Shown here piece by piece: positions 25,851 to 34,740 of a stretch of 64,000 nt of DNA (position 1 is its first letter; each line of letters opens with the position of its first letter). Location: contig NZ_AFWV01000011.1 in assembly GCF_000223985.1 (NCBI RefSeq), positions 124,001 to 188,000 on the forward strand, given 5' to 3'. The notes beneath the pieces are model-generated. The model saw only the letters and a program-made list of their open reading frames with translations. It searched no databases and was not told the DNA's origin. This DNA is from Thiocapsa marina 5811 (GTDB lineage Bacteria > Pseudomonadota > Gammaproteobacteria > Chromatiales > Chromatiaceae). A program made the position numbers and the translations under genes.

Positions 25851-27638
25851 ATGAGCACTCTCGTGCAACTCGGCTGGGAGGGCTGGTTCAGCCTGGGCAT
25901 CGTCGTGCTCTGCTTCGGGCTCTTCGCCTTCAGCCGCGCGGCACCGGATGTCGTCACCGCCGGCGCACTCACCCTGCTGCTGCTGTTCGGCATCCTGACC
26001 CCGACGGAGGCCCTAAGCGGTTTCTCCAATCCGGGCATGTTGACCGTCGGCGTGCTCTATGTGGTCGTCACGGGCCTCACCCAGACCGGCGCCGTCGGTT
26101 GGATCGGCCCGGGACTGCTCGGGCGCCCGCGCGGACCGACCGATGCGCGTCTGCGACTGATGTTGCCGGTCGCGGGTTTGAGCGCATTCCTGAACAACAC
26201 GCCGGTCGTCGCCATCTTTATCCCGGCCGTGCAGGACTGGGCCAAGCGACACCGCCTGGAGCTCTCTCGCCTGCTCATCCCGCTCTCTTTCGCCAGCATC
26301 GTGGGCGGCACCTGTACCCTGATCGGCACCAGCACCAACCTGGTGGTCAACGGTCTCTATACGGAGCGCCTCGGCGGCGAGGGACTGGGCCTCTTCGAGC
26401 CGATCTGGATCGGCCTGCCGATCACGGTCGCGACGCTCGTCTTCATGCTCACGGCGGGACACTGGCTGCTCCCGAAACGGACCTCCGCTGCCGCCAGCTA
26501 CGAGGATGTCCGCCAGTACACCTCCGAGATGCTGGTCGAGCCTGGCAGCCCGCTGATCGGCAAGAGCATCGAGGACGCCGGACTGCGCCAGCTCCCCGGG
26601 CTCTTCCTCATCGAGATCGAGCGCGGCGAGCAGGTGATGGCGGCGGTGTCCTCGCAGGAGGTGCTGCAGGCGAACGACCGGCTGGTCTTCGCGGGCATCC
26701 TGGATTCGGTGATGGACCTGCAGCGCACCCGCGGCCTGATCCCGGCGACCAACCAGGTCTTCAAGCTCGACGTGCCGCGCCCGGGCCGCTGCTTCGTCGA
26801 GGCCGTGCTGTCGGACAAGTCGCCCTTGGTCGGAAAGAGCGTCCGGGCCGGGCGGTTTCGCAACCGCTACGATGCCGTGATCATCGCGCTGGCGCGCAAC
26901 GGCGAGCGGGTCGACCGCAAGATCGGCGATATCGTCCTGGCGCCGGGCGACACCCTCCTGCTCGAAACGCGCCCGGACTTCGTGGAGCAGCAGAAAAACT
27001 CGCGCGACTTTCTGCTGGTGAGCCAGATCGGGGATTCGCATCCGCTCAAGCACAAGCATGCGCCGGTCGCCATCGCCATCGTGGTCGCGATGGTGGCGGT
27101 CGTCACCCTGGGCTGGCTCAGCATGCTGGAGGCCGCACTGCTGGCCGCCGGGCTCATGATCCTCACGCGCTGCACCGACAGCCGCACCGCGCGGCGCTCG
27201 CCGGACTGGCAGGTGCTGGTGGTGATCGCGACATCCTTCGGCATCGGCGCCGCCTTGGAGAAAACGGGCGCGGCCTCCTTGGTGGCCGGCGGTCTGATCG
27301 GGCTGGCAAACGGAGATCCCTGGATCACGCTCGCCTTGGTCTTTACGGCGACCGCCCTCCTGACCTCGCTCGCGACCAACAACGTGGCGGCTGTGCTGGT
27401 GTTCCCGATCGCCGTGCAGGCGGCGCAAGCCATGGGCGTATCGCCCGAGCCCTTTATCCTGACCCTCATGGTCGCGGCATCCGCCAGCTTCGCCACACCC
27501 ATCGGGTATCAGACCAACCTGATGGTGTTCAACGTCGGCGGCTACCGCTTCGGGGACTTCGTGCGGATCGGGGTCCCCTTGACCTTGGTCGTGGGGTTGG
27601 TGACGGTCCTGATCGTTCCGCTCGTCTGGTCCTTTTAG
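25851..27638 (+). CDS. SLC13/DASS-type permease with two RCK_C (TrkA_C) domains
   Basis: Membrane transporter of 595 aa. About five membrane segments precede, and about six follow, a cytosolic insert (about residues 215-400) with two TrkA_C-like domains (VEPGSPLIGKSIEDAGL and LSDKSPLVGKSVRAGRF). The paired motifs SAFLNNTPVVAIFIP and LATNNVAAVLVFP, and GTSTNLVVNG and IGYQTNLMVFN, are the inverted-repeat substrate and Na+ sites of the DASS superfamily. Relatives carry sulfate, dicarboxylates or other anions; sulfate would fit the likely physiology but is not shown. The stop TAG falls on the outer edge of an interspersed repeat. Confidence 0.87.
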   Translation: MSTLVQLGWEGWFSLGIVVLCFGLFAFSRAAPDVVTAGALTLLLLFGILTPTEALSGFSNPGMLTVGVLYVVVTGLTQTGAVGWIGPGLLGRPRGPTDARLRLMLPVAGLSAFLNNTPVVAIFIPAVQDWAKRHRLELSRLLIPLSFASIVGGTCTLIGTSTNLVVNGLYTERLGGEGLGLFEPIWIGLPITVATLVFMLTAGHWLLPKRTSAAASYEDVRQYTSEMLVEPGSPLIGKSIEDAGLRQLPGLFLIEIERGEQVMAAVSSQEVLQANDRLVFAGILDSVMDLQRTRGLIPATNQVFKLDVPRPGRCFVEAVLSDKSPLVGKSVRAGRFRNRYDAVIIALARNGERVDRKIGDIVLAPGDTLLLETRPDFVEQQKNSRDFLLVSQIGDSHPLKHKHAPVAIAIVVAMVAVVTLGWLSMLEAALLAAGLMILTRCTDSRTARRSPDWQVLVVIATSFGIGAALEKTGAASLVAGGLIGLANGDPWITLALVFTATALLTSLATNNVAAVLVFPIAVQAAQAMGVSPEPFILTLMVAASASFATPIGYQTNLMVFNVGGYRFGDFVRIGVPLTLVVGLVTVLIVPLVWSF

Positions 27639-27720
27639 ACCGCGCCCCACGCGGCATGCGATGTTTTGGATGGGATCGGCCCCGGCGGATTTGACGACTG
27701 CCGGAGACGGCGCGGTTTAA
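27636..27720. repeat. Interspersed inverted-end repeat, subgroup A, copy 2
   Basis: 85 bp from TAGACCGCGCC to GGCGCGGTTTAA. Read on the minus strand it aligns with the 13367 copy, including GATCCCATCC and the TCGTC and CGCCGGGGC blocks. Its first three bases are the stop codon of the SLC13 gene. It lies between convergent genes. Confidence 0.85.
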
Positions 27721-27753
27721 CCGAAAGCCGCTGAACCGCCAGGCATGGCCCGA

Positions 27754-28068
27754 TCAGCTTAGGAAGGAGCAGCAATAGTCGGTCAGCGCCCGCACGCGAA
27801 TGCTGAATGTCGCCTGAGCCGGAACCTCGAACGACTCCCCGCCCTGCACCTGCACCCAATCCGCTGCATCGGGGAGCAGGACATCCAGATCCCCCTCGAG
27901 GATCTCCATGATCTCCCTGTCGTGGGTGGTGAACTCGTAGTCGCCCGGCTGCATGATGCCGAGTGTCTTCTTGCTGCCGTCGGGAAAGCGGATGGTGCGG
28001 CTGGTCACCCCGCCGTCGAAGTAGCAGTTGGCCTTCTTGAGGACGCTGACGTTGGTGAATTCGGACAT
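27754..28068 (-). CDS. ppnP: Pyrimidine/purine nucleoside phosphorylase PpnP (YaiE-like cupin)
   Basis: Small cupin of 104 aa, standard for the family. It begins SEFTNVSVLKKANCYFDGGV and continues TSRTIRF, KKTLGIMQPGDYEFTT, MEILEGDLDVLLP and ESFEVPAQATFSIRV, all hallmark PpnP segments. The E. coli protein phosphorolyses several nucleosides. The start at 28068 has AAGG upstream; a longer frame to 28116 is not supported. It is divergent from mepA with a subgroup B repeat in the gap. Confidence 0.92.
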   Translation of the reverse strand: MSEFTNVSVLKKANCYFDGGVTSRTIRFPDGSKKTLGIMQPGDYEFTTHDREIMEILEGDLDVLLPDAADWVQVQGGESFEVPAQATFSIRVRALTDYCCSFLS

Positions 28069-28294
28069 TCGACTGAACCTTGTTCTCTGAGAGTCGGTGA
28101 CGGAGCGAGCCGGCAACGCGAACCGCGGAGTAGCGTATCGCCCCGTCTCCTGCGGACTGCATCGGCAATCTCCCGAGGCAGGGTCTGCGTGGCCGGGGCG
28201 CTATAAGGGCTCGCGGCTGGCGGGCAGTCTAGCGCAAACCAGGCCGCGCGCGCCGCAGGTTGACCGAGGTCGTCGCTCCAGCGGTTCTCGATTC

Positions 28295-28378
28295 TAAACC
28301 GCGTCTCACGGGGATCAAGGAAATCTCCGAAGCCAAACGCAGCGTGAAAATGACGCATATCGCTCTGGACGCGGTTTA
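28295..28378. repeat. Interspersed inverted-end repeat, subgroup B, copy 1
   Basis: 84 bp with ends TAAACCGCGTC and GACGCGGTTTA forming a perfect 11-bp inverted repeat. The interior GACGCATATCGCTCTGGACGCGG is matched, reversed, by the copies at 47194 and 55788. It lies in the divergent gap between ppnP and mepA. Confidence 0.85.
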
Positions 28379-28438
28379 GAAGCGATCCGCGTATCATGCG
28401 CCGCAGTCTCATTTGCTGGAAGTCATTCAGGAGAAGCC

Positions 28439-29308
28439 ATGACCCGGATCTCTCACGTCCGCGAGCTCGGACCCGTCCTCGCACTCGGTATGGCCGGCGC
28501 CCTGCTCCTTGCCGCGGTGCAAAATGTCCAAGCCACGCCTTGGGCCGCAGTCGCAGCGCCGAGCAGCGGACCGCCCGAGGTGATCGGCGGCGTGTCCAAC
28601 GGCTGTATCGGCGGTGCCGACGCGCTGCCGGAGACCGGACCCGGTTACGTGAGCATCCGTCGTTACCGCAATCGCTACTATGGCCATCCCGAGCTGCTGC
28701 GCTTCGTCGAAGACATGGGGCGCGCTCAGCAAACGCGCGGCGAGCGTCTGATCATGATCGGCGATCTGAGTCAGCCGCGCGGCGGACGCATGCCCTCTTC
28801 CCATCGCAGCCATCAGAACGGACTGGATGTCGACATCTGGTTCACCCTGGCGGACTCGCCCGCCGCGGCCCGGCGCCTGATGGACGATCGCTCCGATCCG
28901 CAGAGTATGGTCCAAGCCGGCGGACGCTCGGTGAGCGCGGCTTGGGGGCCGGCCCAGAGCAGCCTGATCGAGACGGCCGCGCGCCATCCGAATGTCGATC
29001 GGATCTTCGTCAACGCGGCGATCAAACAGGCCCTGTGCCGCAACAGCGGCAGCGCCGATCGGGATTGGCTCCGCAAGATCCGCCCTTGGTGGGGTCACCA
29101 TGCGCACTTTCACGTGCGGCTGCGCTGCCCGACCGGAAGCCCGGATTGCGAATCGCAAGCCGCGCTGACCGGCGACGACGGCTGCGGGGCGGACCTAGCG
29201 TGGTGGCTGAGCGACGAGGCCCTCAAACCCTCGAAAGGCGGCGGCAGTGCAGCGAAGCCCGAGACCCGCATGCCGCAAGCATGCAGTGCACTCCTGCGCG
29301 ATTTCTGA
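28439..29308 (+). CDS. mepA: Penicillin-insensitive murein endopeptidase MepA
   Basis: Periplasmic LAS-type metallopeptidase that cuts D-Ala-mDAP cross-links. 289 aa, starting with a signal peptide (LGPVLALGMAGALLLAAVQNV). Zinc and active-site motifs are present: SSHRSHQNGLDVDIWF (about 120-135) and the GHHAHFHVRLRCP element (about 220-232), with LCRNSGSADRDWLRKIRPW preceding. Extra cysteines at the C-terminus match the disulfides of the E. coli protein. The ATG has AGGAG seven bases upstream. Confidence 0.93.
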   Translation: MTRISHVRELGPVLALGMAGALLLAAVQNVQATPWAAVAAPSSGPPEVIGGVSNGCIGGADALPETGPGYVSIRRYRNRYYGHPELLRFVEDMGRAQQTRGERLIMIGDLSQPRGGRMPSSHRSHQNGLDVDIWFTLADSPAAARRLMDDRSDPQSMVQAGGRSVSAAWGPAQSSLIETAARHPNVDRIFVNAAIKQALCRNSGSADRDWLRKIRPWWGHHAHFHVRLRCPTGSPDCESQAALTGDDGCGADLAWWLSDEALKPSKGGGSAAKPETRMPQACSALLRDF

Positions 29309-29340
29309 CCGCACGGCCCCGTCAATCTTTGAAGCAAGCC

Positions 29341-29426
29341 GTAGGTCGGGTTAGGCGCGCCGCAACCCGACGTGGCGGCTGCCCGCTGCGGCGCATGTCG
29401 GATTACGCTTCGCTCATCCGACCTAC
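29341..29426. repeat. REP-like hairpin with GTAGGTCGG ends
   Basis: Starts GTAGGTCGGGTTAGGCG and ends CTCATCCGACCTAC, with an internal GTCGGATTACGC block. Ends pair to form a long imperfect stem. This style of GTAGGTCGGATTAGCG repeat is widespread in gammaproteobacterial intergenic DNA. It follows mepA and lies between convergent genes. Confidence 0.75.
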
Positions 29427-29462
29427 AACCGCTTTTCTCTACGCCCTCGCGGTTCTTGCGCT

Positions 29463-29846
29463 CTAGGAGACGGCCCGGCGCAAGGCCGCCTCGACCCGCG
29501 CAGGCTCGACCGGAAAGGCGATCGCCTCGAAGATCGGAAAACGTGCGGTCATGGCATCGAGCTTGTGTCGGTACTCGCTCTGGTAGAAGCAGATCACCTT
29601 GACCTCGGGATGGCGCTGCAGGCGCGCCATCAGGGTTTCGAGGTTGCTGGTGCGATCCCGAAAGTCGGATTGGAAGTTGTATTCGGCAACGATGACGTCC
29701 GGGACACGGCGCTTGAGCGACGCCTGCGCCTTGCGCTGCGAGGCGACCACCTCGACCTCGAATCCCAGGCTGCGGTACAGCATCGTGAGGTTGGGGTAAC
29801 CGCCGAGCTCGACGATCGCCAGCAGGGTCGGTGGCGTATCGCGCAT
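29463..29846 (-). CDS. Receiver-like protein lacking phospho-acceptor residues
   Basis: Small protein of 127 aa with alternating beta/alpha pattern like a CheY receiver: TLLAIVELGG, FEVEVVASQRKA, PDVIVAEYNFQ, VKVICFYQ, IFEAIAFPVEPARVEAALRRA. The expected N-terminal acid pair and central phospho-Asp are replaced (Glu in VAEYNF), and the conserved Lys-Pro is FPVEP, so phosphorylation is unlikely. Its start codon at 29846 overlaps the stop of the upstream 2OG-oxygenase gene (TGATG), pointing to joint expression. Function unknown; a phosphorylation-independent binding role is possible. Confidence 0.65.
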   Translation of the reverse strand: MRDTPPTLLAIVELGGYPNLTMLYRSLGFEVEVVASQRKAQASLKRRVPDVIVAEYNFQSDFRDRTSNLETLMARLQRHPEVKVICFYQSEYRHKLDAMTARFPIFEAIAFPVEPARVEAALRRAVS

Positions 29847-30457
29847 CAGGCGAAGACCACCCAGGTGGTGGCGATGTACTTCACGCCGGTCCGGAGCACC
29901 GCCGCCCGATGCTCGTGTGTCCAGAAAGGGGGAAAGAGCACAAGCTTGCCGCGCTCGGGCCGCACGGCGACGTCCTGATAGAGAAACTCGGTCTCCCCGC
30001 CCGGACCCGGCACGTCGTTCAAGTACCACAGCGCCACCAACTGGCGTTGACTCAGCTCATGGCTGCCCCCGTCGACATGCCAATGGTAATACTCGCCGGG
30101 CCGGTAGCGCTGGACCTGGTAGCCTTCGTCCTTGAAGGGGCCTTTGAAATAGGGATAAGTCTCGCGAAACTCCTTGATCGCGGCGGCGAGCGAGCCGAAA
30201 AACATCCGATCGACGTCCTTCCAATCCGGCTTGTTGCTCACGACCAGATCCGTGGTGCGCTTCACACCCGGATCCTCGGTGCGAAGCTGCCCGACCCGTC
30301 CGGCATAGTGGTATTCGGGCTGGGCCTCGAAGCGCTCGATCACCGCATCGCAGAAGGCGGGCGGAAGTGCCAATGGCCGCTCGAAGATGAAGCTCCCGGC
30401 TCTCACCTCGCGGAGCGTGGGCAACGGAGGCACGGTACGTTCGACGGCGAAGGTCAT
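29846..30457 (-). CDS. 2OG-Fe(II) oxygenase, prolyl 4-hydroxylase-like
   Basis: 203 aa from the ATG at 30457. The HxD iron motif lies in YYHWHVDGGSHE, and the distal His and 2-oxoglutarate-binding Lys lie in FPPFWTHEHR and GVKYIATTWVVF. The central WYLNDVPGPGGETEFLYQ is typical of P4H-type oxygenases. The substrate is unknown: candidates are protein side chains or a small metabolite. No strong ribosome site is seen at this start, and the frame extends to 30604 without family similarity. It is coupled to the receiver-like gene. Confidence 0.82.
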   Translation of the reverse strand: MTFAVERTVPPLPTLREVRAGSFIFERPLALPPAFCDAVIERFEAQPEYHYAGRVGQLRTEDPGVKRTTDLVVSNKPDWKDVDRMFFGSLAAAIKEFRETYPYFKGPFKDEGYQVQRYRPGEYYHWHVDGGSHELSQRQLVALWYLNDVPGPGGETEFLYQDVAVRPERGKLVLFPPFWTHEHRAAVLRTGVKYIATTWVVFA

Positions 30458-30582
30458 GGCGGCGGATGAGTCGGCTCGGGAATCGGTCGGCCTATTGTCC
30501 GGACCGGATGCGGCCGAGGTCAAACCGGAGCGCAGCCACGCCCTTGAGTCGGGGATCGGAGAGGCAATATGGTGTCGAGTCT

Positions 30583-30635
30583 GCCGAGGCCGATCCCATC
30601 CCAAAACATCACATACCGCGCTGGGCGCGGTTTAA
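30583..30635. repeat. Interspersed repeat, subgroup A, right half
   Basis: CCGAGGCCGATCCCATCC to TGGGCGCGGTTTAAA matches the right half of the copies at 13367 and 47298. The left half is not recognisable; a degenerate CAAACCGGAGCGC occurs about 60 bp upstream. It lies between a divergent gene pair. Confidence 0.75.
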
Positions 30636-30737
30636 ACAGCGCCGCTTGACGATCGTGATCGAGAGTGTGGACATGCTTGAGACGGACATCCGGATGCCAT
30701 CCGCGCCGACCCAAACCGAACCGTTGCAGTCACCCCC

Positions 30738-31691
30738 ATGCAGCTGACCCGCCGGCATCGCCTCGCCGATTGGGTCATGCTGTTGTCGCTGACCCTGATG
30801 TGGGGCACCTCCTTCCTACTCACCAAGATCGCCGTGGGCGGCCTGCCATCCGAGCTGGTCGTGGCGGGGCGTCTGGTCGTGGCCGCGACGCTGCTCGTCC
30901 CCGCGGCTTGGATGCTCGCGACACGGCCGAGCGCCGGCGCGCGGCTCTGGATCTTCTATGTCCTGATCGCCGTGTTCGGCAACGTCCTGCCCTTCTCTCT
31001 GATCTCTTGGGGTCAAACCTTCATCGACAGCGGGTTGGCCGGCATCCTGATGGCGATCATGCCGCTGGCGACCCTCGGACTCGCCCATTTCCTGGTGCCC
31101 GGCGAGCATCTGACCCGCTATCGCGCGGCTGGTTTTCTGTTGGGATTTACCGGTGTCGTTGTGCTGGTCGGCCCGGACGCCTTCGCGGATCTCGCCAACG
31201 GGCAAGGGCACCTGCTGCCGATGCTCGCGGTGCTCGGCGGTGCGATCAGCTATGCCGTTTCCTCGATCCTGGCGCGGCTTCGCCCGGCGAGCGACGCGCT
31301 CTTCAGCGCAGCCTCCACCATCTCGATGGCCTCGCTGATGATGGTGCCGGTCCTCTTTCTGACCGGGGATGTCGGCGGGGATGTCGGGGCGCAGATCGTC
31401 CCGGAGACACCGCACCTGATCGCGGTCGCGCTGCTCGGCGTCTTTGCGACCGCAATCGCGACCATCGTCTATTTTACGCTGGTGAAATCGGCCGGTCCGT
31501 CGTTCGTGTCTCAGCTGAACTACTTGATCCCGCTGTGGGCGGTCGGCGTCGGGATGCTCTTTCTCGGCGAAGAGCCCGAACCGAACCATCTCTACGCACT
31601 CGGCCTCATTCTATGCGGCATCCTGATCACCCAGCTGGAACGCCGCGGCACCCCGTCCGCACGAAGCCCGGCTCCGCGTCGGTCGGGGTAG
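30738..31691 (+). CDS. EamA/DMT family transporter
   Basis: Inner-membrane protein of 317 aa with ten hydrophobic segments and two EamA repeats. The first repeat begins MLLSLTLMWGTSFLLTKIAV and ends with GFTGVVVLVGPDAF; the second ends LWAVGVGMLFLGEEPEPNHLYALGLILCGI. These are typical of drug/metabolite exporters of the RhaT/YdcZ-EamA type. The substrate cannot be inferred from sequence. The C-terminal tail is basic. The ATG at 30738 is taken as the start although no ribosome site is clear. Confidence 0.88.
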   Translation: MQLTRRHRLADWVMLLSLTLMWGTSFLLTKIAVGGLPSELVVAGRLVVAATLLVPAAWMLATRPSAGARLWIFYVLIAVFGNVLPFSLISWGQTFIDSGLAGILMAIMPLATLGLAHFLVPGEHLTRYRAAGFLLGFTGVVVLVGPDAFADLANGQGHLLPMLAVLGGAISYAVSSILARLRPASDALFSAASTISMASLMMVPVLFLTGDVGGDVGAQIVPETPHLIAVALLGVFATAIATIVYFTLVKSAGPSFVSQLNYLIPLWAVGVGMLFLGEEPEPNHLYALGLILCGILITQLERRGTPSARSPAPRRSG

Positions 31692-31849
31692 GTCGGGATA
31701 CCGTGGCGAGTGGTGAGCGGGGCGCAGCTGGGCTCTGCATAGGACCTTCACGGCTCGCCGCTCACCGATGCGACTTCACGCCCGCGCCGACGCCTGCCGG
31801 GGGCCACTCGCCCTCGCCCCGCTCTCATTCCATCGCGCAAACGTCGGAC

Positions 31850-32404
31850 TCACTCGAAAAGATCGCGGAACGCCTTCGAGAAGCGCTTGTAGGCATCCCA
31901 ACCGTCCTTGTCCATGACCTGATCGATGACCCAGCGGTTCTCCTCGCTCGGTCCCATCAGGGATTGGATCTCGAAGCCGAGGTGGCGCAGAAAGGCATAG
32001 CTCGGACCCTCGTCGTCGAACTGGAAGTCCGCATATTCGCCCGAGCGCGCGTTGAGCCGGGCGATGAAGGGTCCGCCGTAGTCGCCCGGACCGAGCAGGT
32101 CCTGCGTGTTGTCCTGCACATGCTCGAAGACCTTCTTGGCAAAGGCGGTGATGAGTGTGCGGCGTTCCTCGTCCTCCAAGATGCCGTGCGACATGCGGTC
32201 CGAGATCTGGATCAGGAAGACCAGGTACTCCTCGATCACGTCCAGACGCTGACGATCGCTCTCGTAGACGAAGCGCTCGCAGTGCAGATTGATCGCCTTA
32301 TCCACGGCGATCCGCCAGGCGATGAAGGCCAACGCGCTCGCGATCTCGGGCAGCGAGCGCTCCTGATCGTCGTTCCACCAATGACTTTTGATACGTAATG
32401 CCAC
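31850..32404 (-). CDS. Hypothetical protein, helical
   Basis: Soluble, mostly helical 184 aa protein with acidic character, not recognised. Noticeable segments are SHWWNDDQERSLPEIASALAF near the N-terminus, a central FLIQISDRMSHGILEDEERRT and SYAFLRHLGFEIQSLMG. No signal peptide or metal motif. It is divergent from the gene at 32534 with 129 bp between, an arrangement that may reflect shared regulation. Confidence 0.72.
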   Translation of the reverse strand: MALRIKSHWWNDDQERSLPEIASALAFIAWRIAVDKAINLHCERFVYESDRQRLDVIEEYLVFLIQISDRMSHGILEDEERRTLITAFAKKVFEHVQDNTQDLLGPGDYGGPFIARLNARSGEYADFQFDDEGPSYAFLRHLGFEIQSLMGPSEENRWVIDQVMDKDGWDAYKRFSKAFRDLFE

Positions 32405-32533
32405 GTCCGACTCCTGTTTCGCGACTTGTTTGGACCGGCGACGCCCCGAGATTGGCAGGGCGGCGCGAAGCTGATAGCTTGATGTCCTATCATTCTACTC
32501 AGAAAAAAGACCCTTCCGTCTCGAGGTGTTGAG

Positions 32534-33616
32534 ATGCCGAATGCTTCAATCAGCGTGCTGGCCGAGGCCGTGCAGTACAACTGTCACGTCTCCGATGCGC
32601 GGCACGGCGCCGACGACTCGCTCTGCATCTATCTGATGAAGATGCGGGAGTACTTTCGCTGGGAAAAGCACCTTCCTTATGGTGCGTCCTTGGAGCGCGA
32701 GCAAGTCGGCGAATGGCTCCAGGCGCGCGAGCAGCTCTGGGAGGAGCTTGAAGAGGCGCAGATGCGGCCCATCGAGATCGACGGCGAGCGTTACGACCCC
32801 TTCGACGCGGAGGCGATCAACAACCGAATCGCCCCGCTCGGCCTGGTGTACAGCGGCGGGCTCGGCAACCGCGCCAAACCGCACTTTGTTCTCGGCGCGC
32901 TCGAGCAACGCCGCTCGAGCGACGGTTATTCGGTCTTCGTCGTCGCCGACGAGTATGCCCGCGACTTGAGCGCACCCCCGGCCATGACCCTGGGCCGCAC
33001 CATCTTCGTGCGGCGCGAGTCCCTGCGGCGCTATCTGTGGGAGAAGCTCGAAGGCTGGCGCTGGCACCGCCCCGACAACGCACTCGGCCGCGCCTTCGCC
33101 TGTTACGACTTCGACGGTGCACTCGAATCATCGCTCGAGGCCATGACCGCGCGCGAGATCAAGGCGTTGCTGCTGCACGAGCAAGGCGAATACGAGGCCG
33201 GACAGCGTCTCGGAGAGGATTGGAACGCCATGCTGGCGGTACTCGTCCACACACCGGCAGAGCTCATGGCGCGTGCGGTCCGCGATCACCTTGCCGATTG
33301 TCTCGTGACCCTTCCGACACTGGCGGACGCGGGCGAGCCGGCCTCCCTGCACTTTTACATCGGCACCTTGACCGGCATGCGTCTGCACTTGTTTCCGGCG
33401 CTGAAAGACGCCTATGCGGCCTGGCTGGAGACCGACGCAACAGGCGCATTCGCGCAACTCGCGGATCAAGGCCGCGCCCATTGGGAGCAGGTCGCCGAGG
33501 AGATGCTCGCGCTCTACCGGCGACACGGCGGCGCGACGCCTCGCGCGCTGTCCGATGCAAGCCCCGCGGGCCTTCCCGATGCCATCAGGCTCCTGGTCGA
33601 ATCCCGTCGACTCTAG
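32534..33616 (+). CDS. Conserved hypothetical protein, Sfum_1244-like
   Basis: 360 aa soluble protein. The N-terminus (VLAEAVQYNCHVSDARHGADDSLCIYLMKMREYFRWEK) has the form I associate with the Sfum_1244 family, a group of unknown function; the name is from memory and should be checked. Other features are LGLVYSGGLGNRAKPHFVLG, a long helical middle with HEQGEYEAGQRLGEDW, and FYIGTLTGMRLHLFPALKDAYAAW. No membrane segment. The gene ends 18 bp before the PHP phosphatase gene and may be co-transcribed with it. Confidence 0.72.
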   Translation: MPNASISVLAEAVQYNCHVSDARHGADDSLCIYLMKMREYFRWEKHLPYGASLEREQVGEWLQAREQLWEELEEAQMRPIEIDGERYDPFDAEAINNRIAPLGLVYSGGLGNRAKPHFVLGALEQRRSSDGYSVFVVADEYARDLSAPPAMTLGRTIFVRRESLRRYLWEKLEGWRWHRPDNALGRAFACYDFDGALESSLEAMTAREIKALLLHEQGEYEAGQRLGEDWNAMLAVLVHTPAELMARAVRDHLADCLVTLPTLADAGEPASLHFYIGTLTGMRLHLFPALKDAYAAWLETDATGAFAQLADQGRAHWEQVAEEMLALYRRHGGATPRALSDASPAGLPDAIRLLVESRRL

Positions 33617-33634
33617 CAGTGCAGACAGGAATCC

Positions 33635-34462
33635 ATGCGACAGGGACCCGCCGTGATCGATGTCCATTGCCACATCCTCCCTGGGCTCGACGACGGGGCG
33701 CACACCTTCGAGACGGCGATCGACATGGCCCGGGTCGCCGTCGCGGCTGGAATCCTCGGAATCGTCTGCACTCCGCATCATCTAAACGGGGTTTACCGGA
33801 ATCCCGCAGTTTTGGTCCGGCACGCCTTGGCGGACTTGCGGCAACGCCTGCTCGATGCGGAGATTCCGCTCGACCTCTTTGCGGGTGCGGAGATCCATCT
33901 TGTTCCCGAAGTGCCGAGCCGCGTGCTCGACGGCAGCGCCCTGACCTACAACGACCGCGGCAAGGCCGTGCTCGTCGAGCTTCCGAAGAAGACCGTTCCG
34001 CGGGGCACCGACGTCATCCTGGGGCAACTTCTGCGGCACGGTATCACGCCCGTCATCGCGCATCCCGAGCGCAATCTCGCACTCGCGCGTCGCCCGCAGC
34101 GCTTGGCAGAGTGGGTCGATTGGGGCTGCAAGGTCCAGCTCACCGCACAAAGTTGCAGCGGCGATTTCGGCGAGCGCCTGCAGCGACTGAGTCGGCGTTG
34201 GCTGGAGTCGGGCTGGGTGCATCTGATCGCCTCGGATGCGCATCGTCCGACGAGGCGCAGTCCGGACACCCTGTCAGTAGCCCGCGCCTGCGTCGCCGCA
34301 TGGCTCGGGGAGGATGCGGCGACGCTGCTGACACTGGACAATCCTCGACGTCTTCTCGACGGAGAGGATCTCATCGCGCTGGCGTCCGGCATGAGACCCG
34401 AGACCCCGCCGGCCGAAAGCGACTGGCTGCGCTTCGTGCCGTGGCGTCGCCGAACACCGTGA
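33635..34462 (+). CDS. PHP-type tyrosine phosphatase, CpsB/CapC family
   Basis: Metal-dependent phosphatase of 275 aa. The PHP motifs are DVHCHILPGLDDGA near the N-terminus, CTPHHLNG, GAEIHLVPE, IAHPERN and ASDAHRPTRRSPD, which together supply the His/Asp/Glu metal ligands. CpsB/CapC-type enzymes dephosphorylate tyrosine kinases (Wzc/BY-kinases) in capsule or exopolysaccharide control. No such kinase is in this window, so the partner is elsewhere. The ATG at 33635 has AGGA upstream; a GTG at 33653 is an alternative. Confidence 0.88.
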   Translation: MRQGPAVIDVHCHILPGLDDGAHTFETAIDMARVAVAAGILGIVCTPHHLNGVYRNPAVLVRHALADLRQRLLDAEIPLDLFAGAEIHLVPEVPSRVLDGSALTYNDRGKAVLVELPKKTVPRGTDVILGQLLRHGITPVIAHPERNLALARRPQRLAEWVDWGCKVQLTAQSCSGDFGERLQRLSRRWLESGWVHLIASDAHRPTRRSPDTLSVARACVAAWLGEDAATLLTLDNPRRLLDGEDLIALASGMRPETPPAESDWLRFVPWRRRTP

Positions 34463-34740
34463 TCGGGGGTTGCACACCGCGCGAGCAGACACCGTCGCGG
34501 CGGCTGCCGAGTCTCAAGGTCAGCGCGGCGCGTCCGCATACCGCGCGGCCGATCACGCGGCCGCGCGAGTCGATTCGGCCGGACGTCGAGGCTCGGGGCA
34601 GTTGTGGAATCCGCAGCCAGCGTATAAGGTTGCTCGCCGGCATCGGGCGGAGACCGTTAAAGAAGCGGACTCGACAAGATCCGCGGCGCGGTCGAGCGCT
34701 CGGCGCATTCAGACTCATTCAGGGAACCCCTTCACTCTCC

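Noticed and set aside
33037-34740. Long plus-strand frame leading into ccmA
   Set aside because: It overlaps the Sfum_1244-like and PHP phosphatase genes out of frame; CcmA homology starts only at 34741.
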